Assembly: GCF_000504305.1 (NCBI RefSeq)
Contig: NZ_KI632512.1
Coordinates: forward strand, 3,288,404 to 3,352,403
From: Nitratidesulfovibrio termitidis HI1
GTDB taxonomy: Bacteria > Desulfobacterota > Desulfovibrionia > Desulfovibrionales > Desulfovibrionaceae
Direction of reading: 5' to 3'
DNA length: 64,000 nt
The notes below the pieces were generated by a model. The model saw only the letters and a list, made by a program, of their open reading frames with translations. It ran no database searches and had not been told where the DNA came from. How positions within the stretch are numbered: position 1 is the first letter of the stretch; each line of letters opens with the position of its first letter. Positions 16,591 through 24,913 of the stretch are shown here, piece after piece. The position numbers and the translations under genes were made by a program.

Positions 16591-17925
16591 ATGCATGCTC
16601 CTTTGGCCGGTATCGTCGGCGCACTGGACGAGACACAACTGGAACTGATGCGGGCCTGCATCGAGCGGGAACTGGAGGCGCGGCTTGGCGGCGGCGCATC
16701 CGGCGCGCTTCTTGAGCCAGGCCTGGCTGGCGTTCATTCCCCGGACGCGGACGGCCTTGGCGCGGCAACGCTGCACTCCATCGTCACCGCGTTGTCCGGC
16801 GTGCCGGGCATGGCCGGGGGCGCTGCCTGCCCGCGTGGCGCGACCCGGAACGGGGACGCCGCGGGCGCCCGGTCCGCGCCGCAGGCGGCGGACGTGCCCT
16901 GCCCCGCCCAGAGCTTCGAGGTGCCGGAAGGGGTCAAGCACCTCACGTCCGAACAACTCGATGAACTGACGGGCACCTTTCTCGCCTGGTTCGGCGCGGC
17001 GTCCACCCCGGTGCAGCGCCGGTCGCGCGGGCGGCTGTGGGTGGCCTTTCTGATGATGCGCCACGGCGCGCTGCGCCTTGGCGAGGTGCTGGCCCTGGAT
17101 GATACAGCCGACCTCGACCCGGTGCGCCAGCAGGTCATCGTGCGCGGACACGGCGGGCGCGAAATCCAGTTGCCCGGCCCGGTCATGCGCGAGGTGCAGC
17201 GGGTGCTGGACGACCCCATGATGTTCGGCCTGCGCGGGCGCGTCTTTCGCATGGACCAGGGCTACGTGCGCCGCAAGTTCTACGAGCGCGCGGCGGAATG
17301 CTCCATCCCCAAGGAATACCTGAACCCGCGCGTCATCCGGCATTCGCGGGCCGTGGAACTTCTGCGCGGCGGCGTGCCGCTGAAGATCGTGCAGGGCATC
17401 CTGGGCCATCAGAGCATGAACCAGACGGCCAACTACCTGCGCTTTTCAGACGATGACGTACGGCGTATCGTGCATCATTACCTGAACAAGGAGATCCGGA
17501 TGAAGACCAGCGCACGCAACGCGTTCACCGGCAGGGTCACCTCCGTCGTCAAGGACGGGCTGCTGGTGGAGGTGGAACTGACCACCAACAGCGGGCTGAA
17601 GGTGGTTTCGGTCATTACCGAGGAAAGCGCCCAGAACCTTGGCGTGAGCACCGGCAAGGTGATGACCGCCACGGTGAAGGCGCCGTGGGTGATTCTGGCC
17701 CGCGAGGAAAACCGGCTGAAGACCAGCGCCCGCAACCGCTACGCGGGCAAGGTGGCGCGGGTGAACCTTTCCGAGATCGCCGCCGAGGTGGTGGTGGACC
17801 TGCCCGAAGGCACCACCGTGTGCGCCCTGCTGACCGTGGAAAGCGTGAAGGCGCTGGACCTTGCGCCGGGCGCGGATATTCTGGTGATGTTCAAGGCGTT
17901 CTCGGTGATCCTGAACGTGGAATAG
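16591..17925 (+). CDS. tunR: TunR-type tungstate/molybdate-responsive regulator: tyrosine-recombinase-like domain fused to two TOBE (Mop) domains
   Basis: 444 residues. After a variable N-terminus, residues about 115-300 match the catalytic core of XerD-like tyrosine recombinases: R162 in ALRLGEVLAL, R250-H251 in PRVIRHSRAVELL, H273 in ILGHQSMNQ and Y282 in TANYL. The first His of the HxxR box is replaced by Arg247. Residues about 305-372 and 376-443 are two TOBE/Mop domains, both starting with LKTSARN/MKTSARN, which bind molybdate or tungstate. This is the architecture of TunR, reported in Desulfovibrio as a tungstate-responsive repressor of mod genes. It sits between trmO-modA and modBC. 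A TOBE domain is absent from ModC here. Confidence 0.9.
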   Translation: MHAPLAGIVGALDETQLELMRACIERELEARLGGGASGALLEPGLAGVHSPDADGLGAATLHSIVTALSGVPGMAGGAACPRGATRNGDAAGARSAPQAADVPCPAQSFEVPEGVKHLTSEQLDELTGTFLAWFGAASTPVQRRSRGRLWVAFLMMRHGALRLGEVLALDDTADLDPVRQQVIVRGHGGREIQLPGPVMREVQRVLDDPMMFGLRGRVFRMDQGYVRRKFYERAAECSIPKEYLNPRVIRHSRAVELLRGGVPLKIVQGILGHQSMNQTANYLRFSDDDVRRIVHHYLNKEIRMKTSARNAFTGRVTSVVKDGLLVEVELTTNSGLKVVSVITEESAQNLGVSTGKVMTATVKAPWVILAREENRLKTSARNRYAGKVARVNLSEIAAEVVVDLPEGTTVCALLTVESVKALDLAPGADILVMFKAFSVILNVE

Positions 17926-18000
17926 CACGACGACAGACGCCCTGACGTGTGAGCATGACGTGAGGGTATGATGTGCGGGTGGCATGCCGCCCGCCTGCGG

Positions 18001-18036
18001 AAAGAGCCGCCGTCCCGGAAGGGGCGGCGGCTCTTT
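18001..18036. terminator. Bidirectional terminator between tunR and modC
   Basis: A perfect 12-bp inverted repeat, AAAGAGCCGCCG and CGGCGGCTCTTT, with a 12-base loop lies between the convergent genes. It has T-rich ends in both directions. Confidence 0.8.
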
Positions 18037-18214
18037 CGCGATGGAGGGCCGGACGGCCAGACGGCCAGACGGGCGGACGAATGGGGTCCGAAGGCCCGTG
18101 GATGCCGGACGCGCGAGGCAGCGCGCCTGGTGGATACCCGCCCGGCCCCATGTTGACGCGCAGGGCCCGGCGGGAAAGATGGACGGAGCAGCAGGCGGAC
18201 GGGGTGCTACCCCA

Positions 18215-18988
18215 TCAGCCCATCAGGGCCATGAGCAAACCCAGCGCCGGTTTTCCCTCTGCCCGCAGTTCGCGGAAGTTCAGGCGGTGGCGGATGCGGC
18301 CATCTTCGTACAGCACCAGGGTGTCGGCAAAGGCGTCCACATCGTCCGGGTCATGGGTGATGATGATGGCCGGTATGTCGAAGTGCGCGAACAGCCGGGT
18401 GAATTCCTTGCGCATGCGCACCCGCAGCAGCGGGTCCAGGGCAGAGAACGGTTCGTCCAGCAAGAGAGCGCGCGGGTTGGTGGCCAGGGCGCGGGCCAGC
18501 GCGGTGCGCTGGCGCTGCCCGCCGGAAATGTTGCCCGGCAGGTTGTGCGCCACATGGTCTATCTCGAACAGTTCCAGCAACTCGTTCACGCGCTGCCTGT
18601 CGCTTTTGCCGTCGGCCATGGAGGCGTTCCCATTCCCGGCAACGCTGGCCCGGTGCCCGGCACCCAGGCCGAATTCCACGTTCTTGCGCACCGAAAGATG
18701 CGGAAACAGGGCGTAGTCCTGAAACACGTAGCCGATGCCCCTGTCGCGCGCGGGAATGTCGATGCCCGCCGCCGTGTCCAGCAGGGTGGCGCCGTTGATG
18801 ACGATGCGCCCCTCGCGCGGGTGCATCAACCCGGCAATGGCTTGCAGGGTCAGGGTCTTGCCCGAGCCGGAATGGCCGAACAGGACAAGGGTGCGGTCCT
18901 CGGTGGCGAAGGACACGTCGATCTTGAAGCCCTTGCCCTTGCCTCCACGGGCCGGGGGCAGGCGGTGGGTGATGGAAACGTCTATCAT
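18215..18988 (-). CDS. modC: Molybdate ABC transporter, ATP-binding protein (short form)
   Basis: 257 residues. Walker A GHSGSGKT, Q-loop YVFQDYALFPHLSV, signature ISGGQRQRTALARAL, Walker B ALLLDEPFSALD and switch His in IITHDPDD are all present. It powers molybdate uptake through ModB. ModC proteins are usually about 350 residues with a C-terminal TOBE domain; this one stops after the ATPase domain. The start (18988) shares one base with the modB stop (TGATG), indicating translational coupling. Confidence 0.93.
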   Translation of the reverse strand: MIDVSITHRLPPARGGKGKGFKIDVSFATEDRTLVLFGHSGSGKTLTLQAIAGLMHPREGRIVINGATLLDTAAGIDIPARDRGIGYVFQDYALFPHLSVRKNVEFGLGAGHRASVAGNGNASMADGKSDRQRVNELLELFEIDHVAHNLPGNISGGQRQRTALARALATNPRALLLDEPFSALDPLLRVRMRKEFTRLFAHFDIPAIIITHDPDDVDAFADTLVLYEDGRIRHRLNFRELRAEGKPALGLLMALMG

Positions 18989-19695
18989 CACGCCCCCCTG
19001 CCGAAGGAAAGGCCGCCGCTGGCCAGTTTGTCCGCCAGGATAAGCACGCCCATGCACAAGAGCGAGGTGGCGATGACCAGCGCCAGCGCCTGTGCGTCGT
19101 CCCCGGCCTGAAACGCGGAATAGATGGCCAGCGACAGGGTCTGGGTGCGGCCCGGCAGGTTGCCCGCGATCATCAGCGTGGCGCCGAATTCGCCCATGCC
19201 CCGCGCAAAGGCCAGCATGACCCCGGCCAGAATGCCGCGCCACGCAAGCGGCAGCGACACCCGCAGGAACACCTTCCATTCCGAGGCGCCCAGGGTGCGG
19301 GCCGCATTTTCCAGGTTGTGGTCCACGGCTTCCAGCGCGGCGCGGGCGGATTTGTAGATGAGCGGAAAGACCACCACCGTGGCCGCCACCACCGCGCCCT
19401 CCCACGAGAACATCAGGTTGATGCCGAATTCGGCCAGCCACGGCCCCAGCAGGCCGCGCCGCCCCACCAGCAGGATGAGGTAGTAGCCGATGACCGTGGG
19501 CGGCAGCACCAGCGGCAGGGCGCACAGGGCGTCCACCCAGGTGCGGCCCGGAAACGGGCGGCGGGCGACGCACCATGCCGTCAGGATGCCGAGCACCGAG
19601 GACACTACCGTGGCGATGCCCGCCACCTTCAACGTGAGCACGATGATGGAGAACTTCAGCGTGTCCGCCGCAAAGAGGGGAGAAAGGAAATCCAT
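18988..19695 (-). CDS. modB: Molybdate ABC transporter, permease protein
   Basis: 235 residues with about six hydrophobic helices and the EAA loop for ModC contact (ENAARTLGASEWKVFLRVSLP). The start MDFLSPLF at 19695 fits the family; a much longer open frame upstream is not protein-like. The ribosome site is weak. modB and modC form a unit separated from modA by tunR. The 200 bp upstream hold the terminator of the next gene and probably the modB promoter. Confidence 0.93.
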   Translation of the reverse strand: MDFLSPLFAADTLKFSIIVLTLKVAGIATVVSSVLGILTAWCVARRPFPGRTWVDALCALPLVLPPTVIGYYLILLVGRRGLLGPWLAEFGINLMFSWEGAVVAATVVVFPLIYKSARAALEAVDHNLENAARTLGASEWKVFLRVSLPLAWRGILAGVMLAFARGMGEFGATLMIAGNLPGRTQTLSLAIYSAFQAGDDAQALALVIATSLLCMGVLILADKLASGGLSFGRGA

Positions 19696-19832
19696 GGCCC
19701 GACTGTGGCGAAAAGGTGGGGGGGCCGCAACAGAGGCACGAAAACTTTCGCCTTGGTGACCGTGGCACGGGGTACTGACACGAGCCGCCTCGGCGGGTTG
19801 CTTTGGCCATCTGTCGATGCGCCGACAAAGAA

Positions 19833-19858
19833 GGGGAAGGACCGTGTGGCCCTTCCCC
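19833..19858 (-). terminator. Terminator of the flavodiiron gene
   Basis: GGGGAAGG and CCTTCCCC are perfect arms with a 10-base loop; read from the flavodiiron gene the hairpin is followed by TTCTTTGTC. Confidence 0.8.
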
Positions 19859-19898
19859 GTGCATTTTCCGAATGTGATTCCAACTGCCGGGACAGCCC

Positions 19899-21107
19899 CT
19901 ACCCTTCGCACTTGGCGGTCAGCGCGGCGGCCACGGCCTTGCCCAGCTCGAAGCACTTTGCGTAGGTGTCGTGGGTGGGCACGTGCTTCACCTTTACCGG
20001 TTCGGCGGGCAGTTCCATGCCCATGGAGTCCAGCCATTCGGTGATGGCCTTCACCGATTCGCCGGACCAGCCGAACGAGCCGAACGCCGCGCCGATGCGG
20101 TTCAGCGGGCGCAGCCCCTTCATGTAGGTGAGCATCTTGGCCACTTCGGGCAGGATGCCGTTGTTGTGGGTGGGCGACCCCACGATCACCGCGCCGCAGT
20201 CGGCCAGTTCGGTCATCACCGCGCTGTGGTGGTTGGCCTTCAGCCACATGACGCGGGTGGGCACGCCGCCCGCTTCCAGCCCGTCGGCGATGGCGTGGGC
20301 CATCTTTTCGGTGGAGTGCCACATGGTGTCGTACACGATGACGGCGCGCTTCTGCGGCTTCTGCTCGGCATAGCGGCGGTAGGTGTCGAAGGCGAACCGC
20401 ACTTCGTCATGGCCTCGAAAGATCAGCCCGTGGTCGGGGGCCAGCATGTCGATGTCCAGCTTCATCTCGGCGATGGCGTCCAGCGTCTTCAGCACGATGG
20501 GCGAGAAGGGCAGTACGATGTTGTGGTAGTACTCCTTCATGGCGTGCAGCAGCGCGGAGCGGTCAATCTCGTCGGCGTAGCGTTCGGTGCTGGCGATGTT
20601 CTGGCCAAAGGCATCGTTGCAGATCAGCAGCTTGTCTTCGGGAATGTACGACACCATGCTGTCGGGCCAGTGCAGCATGCGCGTTTCCACAAAGGTTACG
20701 GTGCGCTTGCCGAGGCTGATGGAGTCGCCCGTCTTCACCACCTGCACGGGCCAGCCGGTGATGTCGAAGTGGGCTTCCATGGCCTTCAGGCCCATGGGCG
20801 AGCAGAAGATCTTTTCGGGCTTGCAGCGGGCCACCATTTCGGCCAGGGCGCCGGCGTGGTCGGGCTCCAGATGGTTGCAGACGATGTAGTCGACCTTTTC
20901 GGGCTCCACCACCTGGGACAGGCGGCAGAGCAGGGTGGGCAGGCATTCGTGCTTCACCGTGTCGAACAGGGTGACCTTTTCGTCCATGACCACGTAGGCG
21001 TTGTACGTGGTGCCCTGCGGCGACAGGGAGTAGCCGTGGAAGTCGCGGCTGTTGTGGTCGACAACGCCGACCCAGTGGATGTCCTTCTTTATTTCAAGGG
21101 CGTGCAT
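19899..21107 (-). CDS. roo: Rubredoxin:oxygen oxidoreductase (A-type flavodiiron protein)
   Basis: 402 residues, the standard length. Residues about 1-250 form the beta-lactamase-like diiron domain with NHLEPDHAGAL (HxExDH ligands), and residues about 255-400 the flavodoxin domain (VIVYDTMWHSTEKMAHAI, FMN phosphate loop; IVGSPTHNNGILP). It reduces oxygen to water, and often NO, using electrons from rubredoxin. The rubredoxin and desulfoferrodoxin genes lie upstream on the same strand, as in the D. vulgaris rbo-rub-roo locus, but a terminator and 263 bp separate them from this gene, so it may have its own promoter. Confidence 0.95.
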   Translation of the reverse strand: MHALEIKKDIHWVGVVDHNSRDFHGYSLSPQGTTYNAYVVMDEKVTLFDTVKHECLPTLLCRLSQVVEPEKVDYIVCNHLEPDHAGALAEMVARCKPEKIFCSPMGLKAMEAHFDITGWPVQVVKTGDSISLGKRTVTFVETRMLHWPDSMVSYIPEDKLLICNDAFGQNIASTERYADEIDRSALLHAMKEYYHNIVLPFSPIVLKTLDAIAEMKLDIDMLAPDHGLIFRGHDEVRFAFDTYRRYAEQKPQKRAVIVYDTMWHSTEKMAHAIADGLEAGGVPTRVMWLKANHHSAVMTELADCGAVIVGSPTHNNGILPEVAKMLTYMKGLRPLNRIGAAFGSFGWSGESVKAITEWLDSMGMELPAEPVKVKHVPTHDTYAKCFELGKAVAAALTAKCEG

Positions 21108-21311
21108 GTTCTACCTCGCGGTGCGGGTGCGTGGGTGTGCGCGGGGGGCGCGGCATGCCGGCGAGCATGCGCAAGAGGGCTGACCAAAGGAGTAAGTAAA
21201 ATCCGTGGGGGGGGCAAGGGGGGCGATGCCTGATGCGCGGTGCGGGCTGGCGGGGGACGGCATCGGCATGCCGCCTCCGGTGCCGGAACCCGGAAGGGCG
21301 CGGACGCAAAA

Positions 21312-21346
21312 GGGAGGCGCACCGCCCTGCGGCGGCGCGGCCTCCC
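21312..21346 (-). terminator. Terminator between rub and roo
   Basis: GGGAGGC and GCCTCCC arms enclose a further G/C hairpin; toward roo it is followed by TTTTGCG. It would limit read-through from dfx-rub into roo. Confidence 0.75.
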
Positions 21347-21370
21347 CTGGTGGCCGTGAGCCGAAACGCC

Positions 21371-21529
21371 CTAGGCGGGTTCGAATTCCGACTTGGGCGC
21401 GCCGCAGATGGGGCACACCCAGTCGGCGGGCACGTCTTCAAAGGCGGTGCCGGGCTTCACGCCGTTGTCGGGGTCGCCTTCGGCGGGATCGTACTCGTAG
21501 CCGCAAACGGTGCAGACGTACTTCTTCAT
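21371..21529 (-). CDS. rub: Rubredoxin
   Basis: 52 residues with the two rubredoxin knuckles, CTVCGY and CPICGAP, that bind one iron; the start [19 protein letters not shown] is canonical. Cytoplasmic one-electron carrier for the flavodiiron oxygen reductase and for desulfoferrodoxin, which flank it. The gene lies 134 bp after dfx on the same strand. Nothing is missing. Confidence 0.97.
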
Positions 21530-21663
21530 GATGCGTTCCTCGTTGTCGGGTGGTTGCGTTGCGGGCGCGCGCCGCTGCCGGTCATGGGACGGCTTTCCGC
21601 CGGGGGCAGTCCGTCGGGTGCGGCGGGTGGCTGCTGTCCGGCGGGCGCGGCGCGGGGACTGGC

Positions 21664-22038
21664 TTACGCCTTCCAGTGCCCGTGCAGGTTGCAGTATTCG
21701 CGGGCGGAAACTTCGGTGGCCTGGATGCAGAATTCGGCCTCGGGGGCATCGCCGGGCTTCAGGAATTTCGTGTAGCTGCGGCCGTCGGCGATGAGTTCGA
21801 TCCACTCGATCCAGTGGGTTTCCTCCATGGGGTGGGCCACGGAGCCGACCTTCACCTTGTAGCCGGTGGCGGTCTTTTCGATGACCGGCACGTGCTTTTC
21901 CTTGGCGCCGTCGCTGGTGCCTTCCTTCATGAACTTCATGGGTTCGCCGCAGCAGACCAGGTCGCTGCCGCCGCCGTGCATGACTTCCACGATGTTGCCA
22001 CAGTGAACGCACTTGTAGACTTCGAGCATGTTCGGCAC
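21664..22038 (-). CDS. dfx: Desulfoferrodoxin (superoxide reductase)
   Basis: 124 residues. The N-terminal desulforedoxin-like centre I has YKCVHCGN and CCGEPM cysteines; centre II ligands appear as His in [19 protein letters not shown] and CNLHGHWK. It reduces superoxide to hydrogen peroxide with electrons from rubredoxin. The GTG at 22038 is chosen because AAGGAG lies 6 bp upstream; the internal ATG at 22029 would be 15 bp away. It is first in the dfx-rub transcription order. Confidence 0.95.
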
Positions 22039-22434
22039 GGGATTCTCCTTGAAGGATCTTTGGGGCCTGTATCGGCCGTGTGATGTTCGTGCGGCGCCGG
22101 ACGGTTGCGTTTGCGCATGCGTCCGGGGTGGCCGCGGATGTCCGGGTGACCGTGGAATCCGGGGTAACCGTGGATGTCCGGAGGCCCGGGGGTGTCTCGT
22201 CGCTCCCGCGCGTTCCCTGCCTTGCGTTGCCCCCGCGTTGTCCCGCAGGACGGCACGAAGGGAACATGCGGTACTGCCACCTATACATCAGGTCGGTGGA
22301 CTGTTCAATCATTCTCCGCGAACTGGCGGAAAGATTGCGCGAAATTCCGTCTGCATCCGGATTGCACGCCCGCCTGGCGCACGGTGGCGGACACGCCGTG
22401 GGGCAAGTGCGGCCACGGTCTGGCCCACGGGCCT
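22039..22434. other. 396-bp gap between dfx and the chemoreceptor gene
   Basis: It should contain the dfx promoter (minus strand) and the end of the chemoreceptor transcript. A degenerate 18-19-bp repeat built on ACCGTGGA-TCCGG lies at about 22125-22185. I see no gene and no clear Fur/PerR-type palindrome. Confidence 0.35.
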
Positions 22435-24456
22435 CTACTGCCGGAACCGTTCCACCAGTTCGCCCAGTCGCCGGGCCATGCCGGACACCTCGTTGATGGA
22501 GGCTTCCGCCGTGTGGATGCGGTCGGCGATGTCCCGCGACAGGTCGTTGATGCGCGTGACGTTGCGGTTGATCTCGTCGCTGGTGGCCGATTGCTGTTCC
22601 GACGCGGTGGCGATGTTGCGCACCATGTCGGCAATGTTCACGGCCCGCCGCACGATGCGTCCCAGGGCCTCGCCGGTGCCTTCGGCCTTGTCCGCCGTGG
22701 CTTCCACCTGGCCGCGCGTGAGGGTCATCTCGTCCACGGCCTGGGCCGTGCCGGTCTGGATGTCCTTGATGGCGTGCTCCACTTCCTTGGTGGCGGTCAT
22801 GGTCTTTTCTGCCAGCTTGCGCACCTCGTCGGCCACCACCGCGAATCCGCGTCCGGCATCCCCGGCGCGGGCCGCCTCGATGGCGGCGTTCAGCGCCAGC
22901 AGGTTGGTCTGGTCGGCTATTTCGTTGATCACGTCGATGACCCGGCCGATGTTGTCGGCCCGCGCCGCCAGATCGTTGAGCGAGGTGGCCAGCCCGGCGG
23001 CCCGTTCGGCCACCTGGCGCGTTTCGGCCACGGTGGCCTGCATCTCGCTGCCGCCCTGCTGCGCCTCGCGGTTGGCAAGGTCGGCGGCCTCTGCCGTGGC
23101 CGAGGCGTTGCGGGTGACCTCCACCACCGTGGCGTTCATTTCGTCCATGGCCGTGGCCACCTGGGCCGTCTCGTCGGTGGATTCGATGACGTTGCGGGCC
23201 AGTTCGCCCATGCGCACGGAAAGTTCACCGGCGGCATCGGACAGGGCGCGGGCCACCCCGGTCACTTCCTCGGCCACTTCCAGCAGGTTGCGGCGCTGGG
23301 TTTCTATGCGGACCTTGTCTTCTTCTTCCTGGGTCAGGTCGATCATCACGGTGATGACCCCCACGGCCTGCCCGGCGGTGTCGCGCAGGGGCGATGCCTC
23401 GTAGTGCAGCGGAAAGCCCACCCCGTCCCGCCGCACGTAGCGCAGCATGCCGCTGGTGCTGGTGCCGGTGGACAGCACCTGGGTCACCGGGTCGCATTGC
23501 AGGGTGCAGTCCTGCCCGCCCTTTTCCAGTACCTCGCGCAATGAAAGTCCCATCAGGTCCTTGCAGGCGGACCCCAGGATGGCGCACATGGGCTGGTTGG
23601 CGAACTCGATGTGCCCCGCCTTGTCCATGACCGCCAGTGGCACGATGATGCCGCCAAGCACGGATTTGTTGTATTCCAGCTGGTTGCGGATTGTGGAAAC
23701 CATGGACGCCAGGTTCGCGGACAGCACGCCCAGTTCGTCGCGGGAATCATCGGTGAAGGCAACGGCGTAGTTGCCGCGTTCGATTTCGCCGCTCACCCCG
23801 GCGATGGTGCGCACCCGGCCCACCACGGCCCGGCGCATGAACAGCGAGAGCACGGCTGTAAGGGCCAGCATGCCCGCCAGCGAAAGGGCCCCGCCCTGCC
23901 ATTGGCGGGTGCGCAGCAGGGCCGCGTCGGCGGAAATGTCCTGCAGCATGACCATGGCCCCTAGGATGGGCTGGCTGGCGCCGTGACAGTGATGGCATTC
24001 CGGCGCGTTGGGGATGGTCTTGATCTCGGTGTAGTACGGCGTGCCGCCCAGTTCCAGCAATTGCCCCTCGTCCACGGGCTTTTGCAGCGCGGTGTCGAAC
24101 AGCGCGGCAAAGCGCGGGTCGCGCACCACGTCCTTCATGGGCGTGCGGACGGCCTCGTTCCGGGTGGAATAGGTGATGCCCCCCCGGAAATCGGCAAGAT
24201 GCACGCTGACGGTGGGATAGCGCGCGGCGATGGCGTTGAATTTTTCCTCGGTGCCTTCGTCGTTGCCCTTGGACATGGGGTCGTTGATGGCCTCGAGCAG
24301 GATCTGGGCGGTACGGGCGGAGGAATCGTGGATGAGGTGGAGGGTGGTTTCCCGTTGCCAGTAGGAGTTGGTGAGGAACAATGCCGTGAAGACCATGACC
24401 GCGGTGCCCACGACGAGCATTTGCACCTTGGCGCCCAGCGAACGGGTGAACAGCAT
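22435..24456 (-). CDS. Heme-c-containing methyl-accepting chemotaxis protein (DcrA-like)
   Basis: 673 residues. TM1 at about 11-30, a periplasmic domain to about 187 carrying a single heme-c motif C154-H-H-C157-H158, TM2 at about 188-208, HAMP to about 260, a PAS domain (about 275-385, [16 protein letters not shown]), and a C-terminal signalling domain with the hairpin tip [20 protein letters not shown]. The plan matches DcrA of D. vulgaris, a redox/oxygen chemoreceptor with a periplasmic c-heme. Start MLFTRSLG at 24456 follows a G-rich ribosome site. Position beside oxygen-defence genes fits oxygen or redox sensing. Confidence 0.88.
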
Positions 24457-24913
24457 GCGACCCCCCGGTTTATCCTGCGGCGTGAACACGCAGGGTACCC
24501 GCCCCGGTGGTTCGGGGCGGCGTGCCAATGGGTGGTCGGCGCGCGTGACGGCGGCAGACGTGTGATGCCGTATGCCGCACATGGGGGCAGGGCTCGCCCG
24601 ACTTCGGGCCATCCCCCCCGCGTGCCGACAAGACCCGGTATAGCGCCGTTCTTGTTTGCTTTCGCTGTACCCAAGGGGCGGGGTTGCGTCAAGCGGGTAA
24701 GGGGAAAAACGCAGGTTGTGCGTACAGTTGGAATATGCTTGGCGCGACATGTTGCGCGGCGCGCGGCGGCAGCGCGCGAGGGAAGGACGCGCGAGGCAAG
24801 AAGGGGTGGCGAAGGCCGGAGATCACTGTGCGTCTGGACATATCTGGGGCACACCTGGGACACATCTGGGGCACGGTTGGGACACGCCTGGCGCGTCTGG
24901 GCACGTATGCGGG
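24457..24913. other. 457-bp gap between the chemoreceptor and histidine kinase genes
   Basis: No gene is supported. It contains the 11-bp tandem repeat at 24842-24885. A sigma-28 promoter for the chemoreceptor was looked for and not found. Confidence 0.4.
24842..24885. repeat. 11-bp tandem repeat
   Basis: Four units, ATCTGGGGCAC, ACCTGGGACAC, ATCTGGGGCAC and GGTTGGGACAC, follow each other, with decayed copies to about 24905. It is intergenic, just after the kinase stop. Confidence 0.85.

Noticed and set aside
18001-18036. Hairpin after tunR as an integrase attachment site
   Set aside because: It is a simple 12-bp stem with T-runs at both ends between convergent genes, which fits a bidirectional terminator better.
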